Source of the DNA: Hamadaea sp013361475
GTDB taxonomy: Bacteria; Actinomycetota; Actinomycetes; Mycobacteriales; Micromonosporaceae
Assembly: GCF_040654195.1 (NCBI RefSeq)
Contig: NZ_JBFAHM010000008.1
Location: 186,001-250,000 of the forward strand
Reading direction: 5' to 3'
DNA: 64,000 nt
Part shown: positions 35,237 through 44,772 of the stretch, piece after piece
How the letters are laid out: each line of letters starts with the position of its first letter
How positions within the stretch are numbered: the stretch's first letter is position 1
The notes under the pieces: model-generated
What the model was told of the DNA's origin: nothing
Database searches by the model: none
What the model saw: only the letters and a program-made list of their open reading frames with translations
Program-made: the position numbers and the translations under genes

Positions 35237-35569
35237 TCACATCTCCAGACCGGACGAACCCATGACCGGCCGCACCTCCACGCCGGCCGTGTACGCGTCG
35301 GGAAACCACCCCGCGATCTCCGCCGCCCGATCCCGCGACTCGCAGTCGACCACGACGAAGGCGACCAGATGCTCCAGCCCCTGCGGGAACGGGCCCTCCA
35401 CCGCGGCGAGCACGCCGTCGTGGAGCCGGATCGTCGACGCGGTGACCGGATCGGCCAGCGCGCGGGCGTCGATCAGCTCACCCGACTCCGCGATCTCGCG
35501 CAGCAGCGGATCGAACTCGCCGATCCGGCCGTCCCCGGGATTGCCGTAGATCATGATCACGTACTTCAC
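35237..35569 (-). CDS. YCII-related protein, stand-alone
   Basis: This protein has 110 residues from GTG 35569 (MKYVIMIYGNPGDGRIGEF) with AGGGAG upstream. The family DGPF block is changed to EGPFPQGLEHLVAFVVVD. Unlike the other two YCII genes in the window, no sigma factor gene is next to it. It does have the same ECF42-type promoter, so it is probably a regulon member controlled in trans. Confidence 0.88.
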   Translation of the reverse strand: MKYVIMIYGNPGDGRIGEFDPLLREIAESGELIDARALADPVTASTIRLHDGVLAAVEGPFPQGLEHLVAFVVVDCESRDRAAEIAGWFPDAYTAGVEVRPVMGSSGLEM

Positions 35570-35617
35570 CGCGCTCCCTCCGGTCCGGCCACTCGCGTGA
35601 AGTCCTCCCGTAGATAA

Positions 35618-35644
35618 GTCGGAGCCGGGCGGCCGATCTCGACA
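35618..35644 (-). promoter_or_regulatory. ECF42-type promoter of stand-alone YCII gene
   Basis: On the minus strand, TGTCGA (35639-35644) is followed after 17 bases by CGAC (35618-35621), then TTATC, 49 bases upstream of the start. Confidence 0.68.
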
Positions 35645-35739
35645 TCCGCCGCCGGTCCGGTTTGCGAACCCTTGCGCATTCGCGAAGAAGAGCACCCGCG
35701 TCAAGCCGCCTACGCTGGCGGCGAACGAGGGAGACGTCG

Positions 35740-36765
35740 ATGAATCAACCCACGCGGCCGCGCCGCGGCCTGCGCGCGATGGCGGATCTGGCCACCCCGA
35801 TGGCGCTCCGCGTCGCCGCCACGTTGCGGCTCGCCGACCACGTCGCGGCGGGGCGGCGTACGCCGGAGGCCATCGCCACGGCGTGCGGAGTCCACTCCGG
35901 CGCCCTCGACCGGCTGCTACGCCACCTCGTCACCATCGGACTGTTCACCCGGGACGGAAGCGGGGCGTACGCCACTACCGAACTCGGCGACCAGCTGCGC
36001 GACGACCACCCGGCCGGGCGACGCAAATGGCTGGACATCACCGGTGCGGTCGGCCGCGGCGACCTGAGCTTCGTCGACCTCGCGTACTCGATCCGGACCG
36101 GCGAACCGGCGTACCCGGTCCGCTACGGCACGCCCTTCTGGGACGACCTGGCCGCCGACCCGGCCCTGTCGGGCACCTTCGACGAGCTCATGGACCACCA
36201 CATCGACCTCGACGACGACGGCGTCGCCGAGGCGTACCCGTGGGCGGACCTGGGGCATGTGGTCGACGTCGGCGGCGGCAACGGCAAACTCCTGAGCACG
36301 CTGCTGACCCGCCACGGCGGGCTGCGCGGCACCCTCGTCGACCTGCCCGGCCCCGCCGAGCGCGCGCGCAAGACACTGCACGATCACGGCCTCGCCGACC
36401 GCGCCGAGGTACGCCCCGGCAGCTTCTTCGATCCGTTGCCACCGGGAGCGGGCGGTTACATCCTCTCGGCGATCATCCACGACTGGGACGACGATTCGGC
36501 CGCCGCCGTTCTCCGCCGGTGTGCCGAGGCCGCCACGCTTTCGGCTGCCGCGCCCGGTGTCGTGCTCGTCATCGAGGCGGTGGGCGCCGACGGCGAAACC
36601 CCGGACACGGCGATGGACCTGCGGATGCTCACCTACTACGGCGGCGCGGAACGAGGCGTCACCGCGATCGGCGCGCTCGCCGGCCGGGCCGGACTGGCCG
36701 TGCGGCGAGTATGGCCGGTGGAACGCGGCTCGTTCATGTCGATTGTGGAGCTCGGCGTTCGCTGA
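35740..36765 (+). CDS. SAM-dependent O-methyltransferase, class II
   Basis: This protein has 341 residues from ATG 35740 (AGGGAG upstream). An N-terminal dimerisation/winged-helix domain is followed by the methyltransferase fold: SAM motif HVVDVGGGNGKLLSTLL, the catalytic region SAIIHDWDDDSAAAVLRRC (His as general base) and the C-terminal MDLRMLTYYGGAERGV. This family methylates phenolic hydroxyls of aromatic polyketides; NcsB1 and AziB2-like enzymes in naphthoate pathways belong here. Next to the ligase and iterative PKS it probably methylates the aromatic acid or a later intermediate. Confidence 0.9.
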   Translation: MNQPTRPRRGLRAMADLATPMALRVAATLRLADHVAAGRRTPEAIATACGVHSGALDRLLRHLVTIGLFTRDGSGAYATTELGDQLRDDHPAGRRKWLDITGAVGRGDLSFVDLAYSIRTGEPAYPVRYGTPFWDDLAADPALSGTFDELMDHHIDLDDDGVAEAYPWADLGHVVDVGGGNGKLLSTLLTRHGGLRGTLVDLPGPAERARKTLHDHGLADRAEVRPGSFFDPLPPGAGGYILSAIIHDWDDDSAAAVLRRCAEAATLSAAAPGVVLVIEAVGADGETPDTAMDLRMLTYYGGAERGVTAIGALAGRAGLAVRRVWPVERGSFMSIVELGVR

Positions 36766-36782
36766 CCCGCTCACGCGGACCC

Positions 36783-36932
36783 CGCGTTTCCCGGGCCGCG
36801 CCCGTTTCCCGGGCCGGGCGCGCGTTTTCCCGGGATAACGTGGTTGTGCGGGCGCCGTAAGCCGCGTTATCCCTGGAAGACGTGGACGGGCGGGCCCGTG
36901 GTCGCCTCGCAGGCGGGCGGGCCCGTGGTCGC
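36783..36932. repeat. Short tandem-like repeats around a hairpin
   Basis: GTTTCCCGGGCCG-type units occur three times in 36783-36835, and an 18-base unit GGGCGGGCCCGTGGTCGC occurs twice (36888-36905 and 36915-36932). Both flank the hairpin at 36826-36879. Confidence 0.7.
36826..36879. terminator. Bidirectional terminator with GGGATAACG core
   Basis: GGGATAACG (36832-36840) pairs with CGTTATCCC (36865-36873), and the stem extends on both sides with one mismatch and G-U pairs. It lies between the convergent methyltransferase and ligase genes. The same CCGGGATAACGT core occurs in the hairpin at 62467-62530. Confidence 0.65.
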
Positions 36933-36935
36933 GGG

Positions 36936-38600
36936 CTATCCGGTGAGGCGGCGGGCGACGTCGGCCCGCAGGGCCTTCTTGTCCACTTTGCCCACTCCGG
37001 TCAGCGGCAAGGCGTCCACCACGATCAACCGCTGGGGCAGCTTGAACTTGGCCGCGCCCGCGTCCAGCATCACCGCGTGGATCTCGGCCAGCTGGACGGG
37101 CTGCCCGGCGACGGGGACGACGTAGAGACAGACGACCTCGCCGTACTCCGGATCGGGCAGGGCCACCGCGGCGGCTTCGCGTACGGCTGGGACTTCACGC
37201 GCGAAGGACTCCACCTCTTCGGCGCTGATCTTCTCGCCGCCCCGGTTGATGAAGTCCTTCTCCCGGCCGACGACGAGGAGGTTCCCGTCCGGCCGGAGCT
37301 GGACGACGTCGCCCGTGACGTACCAGCCGTCGCGGAAGGAGCGCGCGTTCACCTCCGGCAGCCGGTAGTAGTTGCGGATCGTGTAGGGGCCACGGGTCAG
37401 CAGAATCCCTGGTTCACCGTCGGCCACCGGTACGCCGTCCTCGTCCACGATGAGCAGTTCGTCGTCCGGGCTGACCGGCCGTCCCTGCGTACCGAGGACG
37501 ACTTCGGCCGGGTCGTCGAGCCGGGTCAGGCAGAGCAGCCCTTCGCCCATGCCGAAGACCTGCTGCAGCTCGCACCCCAGCTCCGGCTTGATCCGGCGGG
37601 CCACCTCGGGTGCGAGCCGGGCCGCGCCGACCTGCATGAACCGCAGTGAGCCGAGATCGTCGCCGGGGTGGGCCGCCCGGTGCTCCAGCCACCGGTGCAC
37701 GATCGTCGGCACGACCGAGGTGGCGGTGACCCGTTCCCGTTCGATCAGCGGGAACGCCGTCTCCGGCGACGGCGAGCGGCCGATCACGACCCGGCCGCCG
37801 CTCAGCAGCGCGCCCAGGATGCCCGGCCCGGTGTTGACGAATCCGTGGCCCACCGGCAGCACCGCCAGGTAGACGGTGTCCGGCCCGAAGCGGCAGATCT
37901 CGGCCGCCCGCTTCATGAGGTAGCACAAGTCGTCGTTGGTCCGAGGGATCAGCTTCGGCAGACCCGTCGTCCCGCCGGACAGCAACAGGGTGACCACGGC
38001 GTCGCCGCCGGGTGGGGCCGCGTCGAACCGCTCCCCGACGCCGGGGTCGTCGGCCTCGGCGATCAGCTCCCGCAGACTCAGGTGCCCTGGCCAGACGTCG
38101 TCGCCGGCGACGATGACGTGCTGCGCCGTCCGGGCGGCGGCGACGGCCTTGGCCGCCAGCGCCTGATGGTCGAATCCCCGGTGCGTGTCCGGCACGACGA
38201 CCGCACGAGCTTCGGTGTGCGCGAGGAGCCCGGAGATCTCGTGCTCCCGATGCTCGGTCAGCGCCCACACCGGCAGTGCGCCGAGCCGGAAACAGGCCAC
38301 CGTGAAGACCACGAACTCCCAGCAGTTCGGCAACTGGATCAGGATCCGGTCGTCGGGGCGTACGCCGAGCGCCTGCAGCCGCTCGGCGGCGCCGTCGGCG
38401 CGCGACAGCAGCTCGCGGAAGGTCAGCCGGACCGAGCCGTCGACGAGGCAGACCGCGTCCGGCGTACGCCGAGCGGTGTCGGCGAGGTGAGAGCCGAGCG
38501 AACGGCCCTCCCAGTACCCCTTCGCGACATATCGAGCGGCGGCCTCGGCGGGCCAGGGCACGATCGCGTGACTGGTGGGGGTGACCGTTGGGTCGGGCAT
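36936..38600 (-). CDS. Aryl-acid AMP/CoA ligase, DhbE/NcsB2-like
   Basis: This protein has 554 residues from ATG 38600 with AGGAGCG upstream. ANL-superfamily motifs are complete: A3 LLLSGGTTGLPKLIPRTNDD, A5 VFGMGEGLLCLT, A7 GWYVTGDVVQ, A8 VGREKDFINRGGEKISAEEV and A10 GVGKVDKKALR with the adenylation Lys. The overall type is that of DHB-AMP and salicyl-AMP ligases and of NcsB2-type aryl-CoA ligases. It most likely activates the aromatic acid made by the adjacent PKS. It diverges from the PKS over 364 bases. Confidence 0.9.
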   Translation of the reverse strand: MPDPTVTPTSHAIVPWPAEAAARYVAKGYWEGRSLGSHLADTARRTPDAVCLVDGSVRLTFRELLSRADGAAERLQALGVRPDDRILIQLPNCWEFVVFTVACFRLGALPVWALTEHREHEISGLLAHTEARAVVVPDTHRGFDHQALAAKAVAAARTAQHVIVAGDDVWPGHLSLRELIAEADDPGVGERFDAAPPGGDAVVTLLLSGGTTGLPKLIPRTNDDLCYLMKRAAEICRFGPDTVYLAVLPVGHGFVNTGPGILGALLSGGRVVIGRSPSPETAFPLIERERVTATSVVPTIVHRWLEHRAAHPGDDLGSLRFMQVGAARLAPEVARRIKPELGCELQQVFGMGEGLLCLTRLDDPAEVVLGTQGRPVSPDDELLIVDEDGVPVADGEPGILLTRGPYTIRNYYRLPEVNARSFRDGWYVTGDVVQLRPDGNLLVVGREKDFINRGGEKISAEEVESFAREVPAVREAAAVALPDPEYGEVVCLYVVPVAGQPVQLAEIHAVMLDAGAAKFKLPQRLIVVDALPLTGVGKVDKKALRADVARRLTG

Positions 38601-38964
38601 GGAGCGCTCCTGACGTCTCGGTGACCGCGAGAGCCCGGCGGGCGCCCGAGGTCGCCGGCGGAAAGACAAAGGCGTGGCGAAGCACGGCCACGAGGGGATT
38701 GTCGACGTATTCGAATGCGCCCGGCATCTTCCAGGGTGCGGTGTGCCGAATCGTGCTCGGAACTCGCTGGGAATGTTCGTTTCGGCGTACGGCAGTCATC
38801 CTCGCCGCTATCCATTCGGCGGCGCTCCCACGGAGCCGCCCCGGACGGATACGACACGTTGAGAGATGCCCGCACCGGCGGGAACGCGCCAACCTGCTGG
38901 AGTGCGGTCGTGCCGTCCATGCCCGCGCGCCGAGAACTCAGCGGATCTGAGAAGGAGCGAGGAC
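38601..38964. promoter_or_regulatory. Divergent control region between ligase and PKS
   Basis: These 364 bases hold no gene that I can support. They must contain the promoters for both the ligase and the PKS. A TGTCGA word at 38700 lacks a CGAC at the right distance, so it is not counted as an ECF42 promoter. AAGGAGCG at 38953-38960 is the PKS ribosome-binding site. Confidence 0.6.
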
Positions 38965-41900
38965 TTGAACGAGAATGCGGCATCCAACGAGGCCATCGCC
39001 ATTGTCGGAATGAGTTGCCGGTTCGCCCCGGACTTGAACTCTCCCGAGAAGTTCTGGGAGTTTCTCGCCGCGGGCCGGAGCTCGGTCCGGGAGATGCCGG
39101 AGAAGCGGTGGAAGCCCTATGCGGCCACCAGCCCGCAGGCGACCGCCATCATGCGCGAGACCACCCTGCTCGGCTCGTTCCTCGACGACATCGAGGGATT
39201 CGACGCCGACTTCTTCGGCATCTCGCCGCGTGAGGCCGACTATCTCGACCCTCAGCAGCGGTTCATGCTGGAGATGTCGTGGGAGGCGCTGGTCGACGCC
39301 GGCATCGCCCCCATGTCGTTGCGGGGCACCGACGCGGGCGTGTTCATCGCCGCGAACTCCAACGACTACGGCCGACGGCTGCTGGAGGACATGCCCACGA
39401 CCGGCGCCTACGCCGTCAACGGCACGACCTACTACGGCATCGCCAACCGCGTCTCCTACTTCCTCGACCTGCACGGCCCCAGCCTCGCGGTCGACACCGC
39501 CTGCGCGGGGTCGCTGACCGCCCTGCACCTGGCGGTGCAGAGTCTGCGCGACGGCGAGACGCCGGTCGCGATCGTCGGCGGGCTCAACCTGATGGCCACG
39601 CCCGCCCTCAACGTCGCGCTCGAGGCCACCGGCGCGCTCGCGCCCGACGGGCGCAGCAAGGCGTTCGACGCCGAGGCGAACGGTTACGGCCGCGGCGAGG
39701 GCGCCGGCGTCGTCGTGCTCAAGCGTCTCTCCGACGCGGTACGCGACCAGGACCCGATCCAGGCGGTGATCCGGGGCACCGGGGTGTTCCAGGACGGCCG
39801 GTCCGACGGGATGATGGCGCCGAACGCCGACGCCCAGGCGCACATGCTGCGTACGGTGTATGACCGGGCCGGGATCGATCCGGCCACTGTGGACTACGTC
39901 GAGGCGCACGGCACCGGTACGCCGACCGGCGACGGCAAGGAGATCGAGGCGCTCGCGCAGGTCTTCGGCGCGGTGCGTACGCCGGGCGACGCCTGCCTGA
40001 TCGGCTCGGTCAAGCCCAACATCGGCCACGTCGAGGGCGGGTCCGGCATCGCCGGCGTCATCAAGACGGTGCTGGCGTTGCGGCACGAACAGCTGCCGCC
40101 GAGTCTGCACAGCGAACCGAATCCGGCCGTCGACTGGGCGGGCGCCCGGCTGCGGCTGGTCGAACCGGGGACCACCTGGCCGGCCGCCGAAGGGCGTACG
40201 CGTCGAGCCGGCGTCTCCAGCTACGGCGTCGGCGGCACCATCGCGCACCTGATCCTCGAGGAGGGCCCGGCGCCGATCGTCACGGAGGTCGCGGCCGACA
40301 CCGGCCGGCCCGGCGTCTTCCCGGTCTCGGCGATGTCCGAGGCGGGCACGCTCGCCCTGGCCGACGCGGTGGCGACCTGGGTCGGCGAGCACCCGCAGAC
40401 CGCGGTGGCGTCCGCTGGGCATACCCTCACCCAGCGGCGGTCGCACCTGCCGCAGCGGGCCGCCGTGGTGGCCCGGTCCGCCACGGAACTCGGCGAGCGG
40501 ATGCGGGCCGTGGCGGACGGCGTATCCCTGCCGGGCACCGCCAAGGGCCGGGTCGTCTCCGGTGACACCGGCGTGGTGTGGGTCTTCTCGGGCCACGGCG
40601 CCCAGTGGTCGGGCATGGGCCGGCAGCTGTTGACCCAGGAACCGGCGTTCGCCGCGATGATCGACCGGCTGGCCGGAGTGTTCGGCGCCGAACTCGGCTG
40701 GACGCCGCGCGAGGCGATCGAGGCCGGTGGCCCGTGGACGGCCGCCCACGTCCAGGCACTGACCTTCGCGATGCAGGTGGCCCTGGCCGAAGTGTGGCGG
40801 GAGAAGGGCCTCGAGCCGGCCGCCGTCATCGGGCACTCGGTCGGCGAGATCGCGGCCGCCGTCGTGGCCGGGTCGCTGGACCTGCTCGACGCGGCCCGAT
40901 TCGCCTGCCGCCGCGCCGCCGCCCTGCAGCGGTTGGAGGGCATGGGTCGCATGGCCATGGCCGGGCTTCCGTTCGCCGAGACGAGTCTGCGGCTCGCCGG
41001 TCGGGCCGACGTCGAGGCCGCCATCTCGGCGAGCCCGTCGTCGACGGTGATCTCCGGGGACAAGGCCGCGATCGAGGAACTGGTCGCCAAGTGGCGCGAG
41101 GACGGCGTCGCCATGTGGATGGTCGACACCGAGATCGCCTTCCACAGCCGCCACGTCGATCACGTGGTGTCCGACGTCGCCGCGGCGGCGGCCGACCTGA
41201 CGCCGCGCCCGGCCACGCTGCCGCTCTACTCGACGGCGCTGGTCGATCCGCGGTCGACCGCGGCCCGCGACAGCGACTACTGGGCGACGAACCTGCGCAA
41301 CCCGGTCCGGTTCGCCGAAGCCGTCGAGGCGGCCATCGCCGACGGCCACCGGCTGTTCGTCGAGGTCTCCTCGCATCGGGTGGTGGCCCACTCGATCGGC
41401 GAGACGGCCCGCCATCTCGACTCCGACGACGTCACCGTGGTGGGCACGCTCACCCGCAACGCCGACGAACTCGACACCCTGCTGACCAACCTCGCGAAGA
41501 TCTACTGCGCCGGCGCCGACGTCGACTGGTCCCGGCAGTATCCGGCCGGCGAGCTGCTGCCGATGCCGGGCGCGGTGTGGCAGCACCGTCCTTACTGGAT
41601 CTTCCCGGAGACGCCGGCCAGCGCCCTCGGCGGCGGCCACGACCCGGCCCGCCACAGTCTGCTCGGCGGGCGGATGACCGTCAGCGGCTCGCCCACCCGG
41701 CAGGTCTGGCAGACCTACCTCGACGTGGCCAGCCGCCCTTACCCGCTCTTCCATGGCCTGGTGGGAGTCGAGGTGACGCCGGCCGCGTCCATCCTCAACA
41801 CGTTCGCCGAAGCCGCCGGGGACAGCAGCAGCGCCTCGCTGAGCGACATCGTGCTGCGTACGCCGCTGGCCGTCGAACCACCGCGCGTCGTGCAGATCGT

Positions 41901-44220
41901 CCGCGAAGGCCGGAACCTGGCGCTGTCCACGCGGGTGGCCGCCGAGATGTCCGACTCCGACGACGAGTGGCTCACCCACACCACCGCCACCATCGACGTC
42001 GGCGTACCGCTGCCGTCGGGTCGCATCGACGTCGACGGGCTGCGTGCTCGCCTCGGCGAGGGCTCTCCGTCGCGGGTCGCCGAGATGTTCGAGCGCATGG
42101 GCGTCGGCGGGTACGCCTTCCCCTGGGACCTCGTCGAATTCAAGCGCGACGACGAGGAGCAGCTCGCCATCCTCGACATCGTGCCGCCCCCGGCGACCAG
42201 GGCGACGAGCTGGGCGCACCTGATCGACGGCGCGTTGACGATCAGCGCGGTCGTGGTCGCCCCCGGCGACGCCACCACCCTGTGGATGTCCAAGTCCATC
42301 GAACGCGTCGCGTTCAGCGGGGAGCCGCCGGCCCAGATCGTCGTGCACAGCAAGCGTTCCCCGCGTTCGCCCCACGACACCGTGGACGTCTGGGTCTCCG
42401 GGCTCGACGGCGAGATCATCGCCACCTGCGTCGGGCTGCGGTTCGCCGCGGTCGAGCACCTGGGCAGCGCCGTCCTGCCGCGCGAACTCGTGCACGAGAT
42501 CGACTGGCGTACGCTGCCCGGCGGCGAGCGCAGCGAATCGGCGGAGTTGCAGAGCGCCGAGCTGCAGCAGGTCGTCCTCCTCGGCGACGCCCAGGTGGCG
42601 GCGGTGCTGGCGCAGCAGTTCGAGGCGTCCGGCGTACCGTGCGTGCAGCTCGGCTCCGACCCTGAGGCGCTCACCGCCGACCTGCTGACCCGGCGCGGGG
42701 CGGTCGTCGCGATCCCGCCGGTGGCCCGGCCGGGCGAACCGCTGGAGCAGGCCGCCGAGCGGTCCGCCTGGACCCTTGTCCGCACCGTCCAGCGTCTCGT
42801 CGCCGTCCGTGACGATTCGGCCGGAAGTATTGCGCCGCAACGCGTCTGGGCCGTGACTCGAGGCGTGCGCTCGGCGTCGCGCGAGCGGGCCGTCGCGCAC
42901 GGCTCGGTCTGGGGCGTCTCGCGGATCATCGCCGGTGAGCACCCCGAGCTGTGGGGTGGCACGGCCGACGTCGACGACCTCGACCCGCGTGCCATCGCCG
43001 GACTGCTCGGATTGCTCCGGGAGTCGGCGGGCAAGGAGGACATCGTCTCGCTGACCCGCGACGGAGTCGTGCAGGCGCCGCGCCTGACCCGCATCGAGCG
43101 CAGCGCCGACGGCACGCCGTTGCAGTGCTCGCCGTCCGGCACGGTGCTCATCACCGGCGGCCTCGGAGCGCTGGGCCTGGAAGTCGCCCGCTGGCTGGTC
43201 GACCAGGGCGCCCGGCGGCTGCTGCTGACCAGCCGGCGTGGGCTGCCGCCGCGTACGGCGTGGGGGACCGCGACCGATCCGGTGGTCCGCCGCCAGATCG
43301 ACGGAGTCCTCGCGCTGGAGGCCCTCGGGGTGACGGTGGCCGTCGCCGCTCTCGACATCACCGACGCCGACGCGGTCGCCGAGACGCTGACCCCTGGAAA
43401 GCTGGGCCTGCCGCCGATCCGGGGCATCGTCCACGCCGCCGGAGTCGTCAACGACGCCCTCGTGGACAAGGTGGACGTCGCCGGACTGCGGGAGGTGCTC
43501 GCGCCGAAGGCCAAGGGTGCGATGATCCTGCACCACCTCTTCCCGCCGGGCAGCCTCGACTTCTTCGTGCTGTTCTCCTCCTGTGGCCAGTTCGCCCGGC
43601 TCACCGGCCAGACGAGCTACGCGGCCGCGAACTCGTTCATGGACACGCTCGCGGCATATCGGAACTCCACCGGGCACACCGAGACGCGCAGCCTCGGCTG
43701 GACCGCGTGGGAGGGCATCGGCTTGTCCGCCGACATCGGCACCACGATGCTGGAGGGCAACTCGCGCGGACTCGCGGCGGTCACCGCCGCCGAGGCGTTC
43801 CAGGCGTGGTCGTTCGGCGACCGCTTCGCCGCCAGTTACCAGGCGATCCTGCGGGTGCTGCCGACCCCGGCCAACTCCCGCCCGCCGATGTTCCGGGACC
43901 TGGTGGTCAGCGAGGAGAGCACTGGCACGGCGTCCGGTCAGGGCTTCAGCCTCGACTTCACCGCCCTCAGCGCGGAGGAGGCCCAGCAGAAGATCCTCCT
44001 CGACGTACGCGAGCAGGTGGCGGCCGAGCTGAACCTGGATCCGGCGGATGTCGAGATCAAACGACCCCTCGTCGAACTCGGCGTGGACTCCGTCATGACC
44101 GTCGCCTTGCGCGTACGCCTTCAGCGCCGCTACGGGCTGGACCTGCCGCCGACGATCCTGTGGGCCAAGCCGACCGTTGCGGCGCTGTCCGACCACATCC
44201 TCGAAACCCTGCGGGGCTGA
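38965..44220 (+). CDS. Iterative type I PKS, KS-AT-DH-KR-ACP (6-MSAS/NcsB type)
   Basis: This protein has 1751 residues. TTG 38965 is chosen as start because AAGGAGCGAG lies just upstream and the product then begins LNENAASNEAIAIVG; frames further up lack such a site. KS is about 15-435 with Cys180 (DTACAGS), His315 (EAHGTGTPTGD) and His355 (NIGHVEGGSG). AT is about 525-835 with Ser625 (GHSVGEIAA) and AFHS, suggesting malonyl-CoA. DH starts near 930 (HGLVGVEVTP, i.e. HxxxGxxxxP) with Asp1088. KR has GGLGALG at 1398-1404 and Tyr1552, and ACP has Ser1709. Order and size match 6-MSAS, AziB and NcsB, which make methylsalicylate or naphthoates. There is no thioesterase. Confidence 0.95.
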   Translation: MNENAASNEAIAIVGMSCRFAPDLNSPEKFWEFLAAGRSSVREMPEKRWKPYAATSPQATAIMRETTLLGSFLDDIEGFDADFFGISPREADYLDPQQRFMLEMSWEALVDAGIAPMSLRGTDAGVFIAANSNDYGRRLLEDMPTTGAYAVNGTTYYGIANRVSYFLDLHGPSLAVDTACAGSLTALHLAVQSLRDGETPVAIVGGLNLMATPALNVALEATGALAPDGRSKAFDAEANGYGRGEGAGVVVLKRLSDAVRDQDPIQAVIRGTGVFQDGRSDGMMAPNADAQAHMLRTVYDRAGIDPATVDYVEAHGTGTPTGDGKEIEALAQVFGAVRTPGDACLIGSVKPNIGHVEGGSGIAGVIKTVLALRHEQLPPSLHSEPNPAVDWAGARLRLVEPGTTWPAAEGRTRRAGVSSYGVGGTIAHLILEEGPAPIVTEVAADTGRPGVFPVSAMSEAGTLALADAVATWVGEHPQTAVASAGHTLTQRRSHLPQRAAVVARSATELGERMRAVADGVSLPGTAKGRVVSGDTGVVWVFSGHGAQWSGMGRQLLTQEPAFAAMIDRLAGVFGAELGWTPREAIEAGGPWTAAHVQALTFAMQVALAEVWREKGLEPAAVIGHSVGEIAAAVVAGSLDLLDAARFACRRAAALQRLEGMGRMAMAGLPFAETSLRLAGRADVEAAISASPSSTVISGDKAAIEELVAKWREDGVAMWMVDTEIAFHSRHVDHVVSDVAAAAADLTPRPATLPLYSTALVDPRSTAARDSDYWATNLRNPVRFAEAVEAAIADGHRLFVEVSSHRVVAHSIGETARHLDSDDVTVVGTLTRNADELDTLLTNLAKIYCAGADVDWSRQYPAGELLPMPGAVWQHRPYWIFPETPASALGGGHDPARHSLLGGRMTVSGSPTRQVWQTYLDVASRPYPLFHGLVGVEVTPAASILNTFAEAAGDSSSASLSDIVLRTPLAVEPPRVVQIVREGRNLALSTRVAAEMSDSDDEWLTHTTATIDVGVPLPSGRIDVDGLRARLGEGSPSRVAEMFERMGVGGYAFPWDLVEFKRDDEEQLAILDIVPPPATRATSWAHLIDGALTISAVVVAPGDATTLWMSKSIERVAFSGEPPAQIVVHSKRSPRSPHDTVDVWVSGLDGEIIATCVGLRFAAVEHLGSAVLPRELVHEIDWRTLPGGERSESAELQSAELQQVVLLGDAQVAAVLAQQFEASGVPCVQLGSDPEALTADLLTRRGAVVAIPPVARPGEPLEQAAERSAWTLVRTVQRLVAVRDDSAGSIAPQRVWAVTRGVRSASRERAVAHGSVWGVSRIIAGEHPELWGGTADVDDLDPRAIAGLLGLLRESAGKEDIVSLTRDGVVQAPRLTRIERSADGTPLQCSPSGTVLITGGLGALGLEVARWLVDQGARRLLLTSRRGLPPRTAWGTATDPVVRRQIDGVLALEALGVTVAVAALDITDADAVAETLTPGKLGLPPIRGIVHAAGVVNDALVDKVDVAGLREVLAPKAKGAMILHHLFPPGSLDFFVLFSSCGQFARLTGQTSYAAANSFMDTLAAYRNSTGHTETRSLGWTAWEGIGLSADIGTTMLEGNSRGLAAVTAAEAFQAWSFGDRFAASYQAILRVLPTPANSRPPMFRDLVVSEESTGTASGQGFSLDFTALSAEEAQQKILLDVREQVAAELNLDPADVEIKRPLVELGVDSVMTVALRVRLQRRYGLDLPPTILWAKPTVAALSDHILETLRG

Positions 44221-44240
44221 ACCGGACAGGGAGGCCGATG

Positions 44241-44630
44241 ATGGCCAACACCGACCGCGCCGCCGTCGCCGGGCTGGCCCAGCGCACCATCGCCGCCTGG
44301 TGCCGGCACGACGCCGACGCCTTCGCCGACCTGTTCGTCCCGGACGGCACCATGATCCTGCCCGGCGTCTACTGCTCGGGCCGGGAGGAGATCCGGGCGT
44401 ACATGACGGCGGCGTTCGACGGGCCGCTGCGCGGGAGCCAGGTCACCGGGCAGCCGCTGCAGTTGAAGTTCCTGTGCGGCGACGTGGCGCTGCTGCTGAC
44501 CGAAGGCGGCATCGTCGGCCCCGGCGACATCGAGGTCAAGGGCGACCTCGCCATCCGGGGCAGCTGGATCGCCGTACGCGACGAAGCCGAGTGGCGGCTG
44601 GCGGCGTACCAGAACAGTCCACGCTCGTAG
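44241..44630 (+). CDS. SgcJ/EcaC-type NTF2-fold protein 1
   Basis: This protein has 129 residues. Two adjacent ATGs (44238, 44241) follow GGGAGG; the second has the better spacing. The TIGR02246/SgcJ pattern is clear (AAWCRHDADAFADLFVPDGT, LPGVYCSGREEIRAYMTAAF, GSWIAVRDEAEWRLAAYQNS). SgcJ is a conserved enediyne-cluster protein of ketosteroid-isomerase fold. It follows the PKS by 20 bases and is probably co-expressed; a cyclase, isomerase or binding role is inferred. A paralogue lies at 48081. Confidence 0.88.
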   Translation: MANTDRAAVAGLAQRTIAAWCRHDADAFADLFVPDGTMILPGVYCSGREEIRAYMTAAFDGPLRGSQVTGQPLQLKFLCGDVALLLTEGGIVGPGDIEVKGDLAIRGSWIAVRDEAEWRLAAYQNSPRS

Positions 44631-44637
44631 CAGGCCT

Positions 44638-44672
44638 GCCGGGAGTGCGCCGCGACGGACCGCACTCCCGGC
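44638..44672. terminator. Terminator after PKS/SgcJ1
   Basis: GCCGGGAGTGCG (44638-44649) pairs perfectly with CGCACTCCCGGC (44661-44672), starting 8 bases after the SgcJ-like stop. It separates the PKS unit from the MFS operon. Confidence 0.75.
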
Positions 44673-44698
44673 GGCTCGGGCAAGCCCTCCGGGGCACA

Positions 44699-44725
44699 TG
44701 TCGAAATCCGGGCCGTGGTTCCGAC
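44699..44725 (+). promoter_or_regulatory. ECF42-type promoter of MFS/biosynthetic operon
   Basis: TGTCGA (44699-44704), 17 bases, CGAC (44722-44725), then TA, 47 bases upstream of the GTG start. The first 12 bases, TGTCGAAATCCG, are identical to those of the promoter of the YCII gene at 63439. Confidence 0.65.
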
Positions 44726-44772
44726 TACCCAGATGAAGGTTCCGTTCAGGCAGCTCACATCGAGGAGTAGAC

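Noticed and set aside
38700..38728. TGTCGA at 38700 as a sixth ECF42-type promoter for the PKS
   Set aside because: No CGAC follows at 16 or 17 bases.
38938..44196. 1752-codon open frame on the minus strand opposite the PKS
   Set aside because: It is a composition artefact: in DNA this GC-rich the antisense frame stays open. Its translation is low-complexity Arg/Gly/Asp-rich, with no domains, while the PKS frame has all catalytic motifs.
38965..44220. Enediyne PKS (PksE)
   Set aside because: Domain order is KS-AT-DH-KR-ACP with the carrier protein at the end; PksE has the carrier protein after AT and a C-terminal phosphopantetheinyl transferase.
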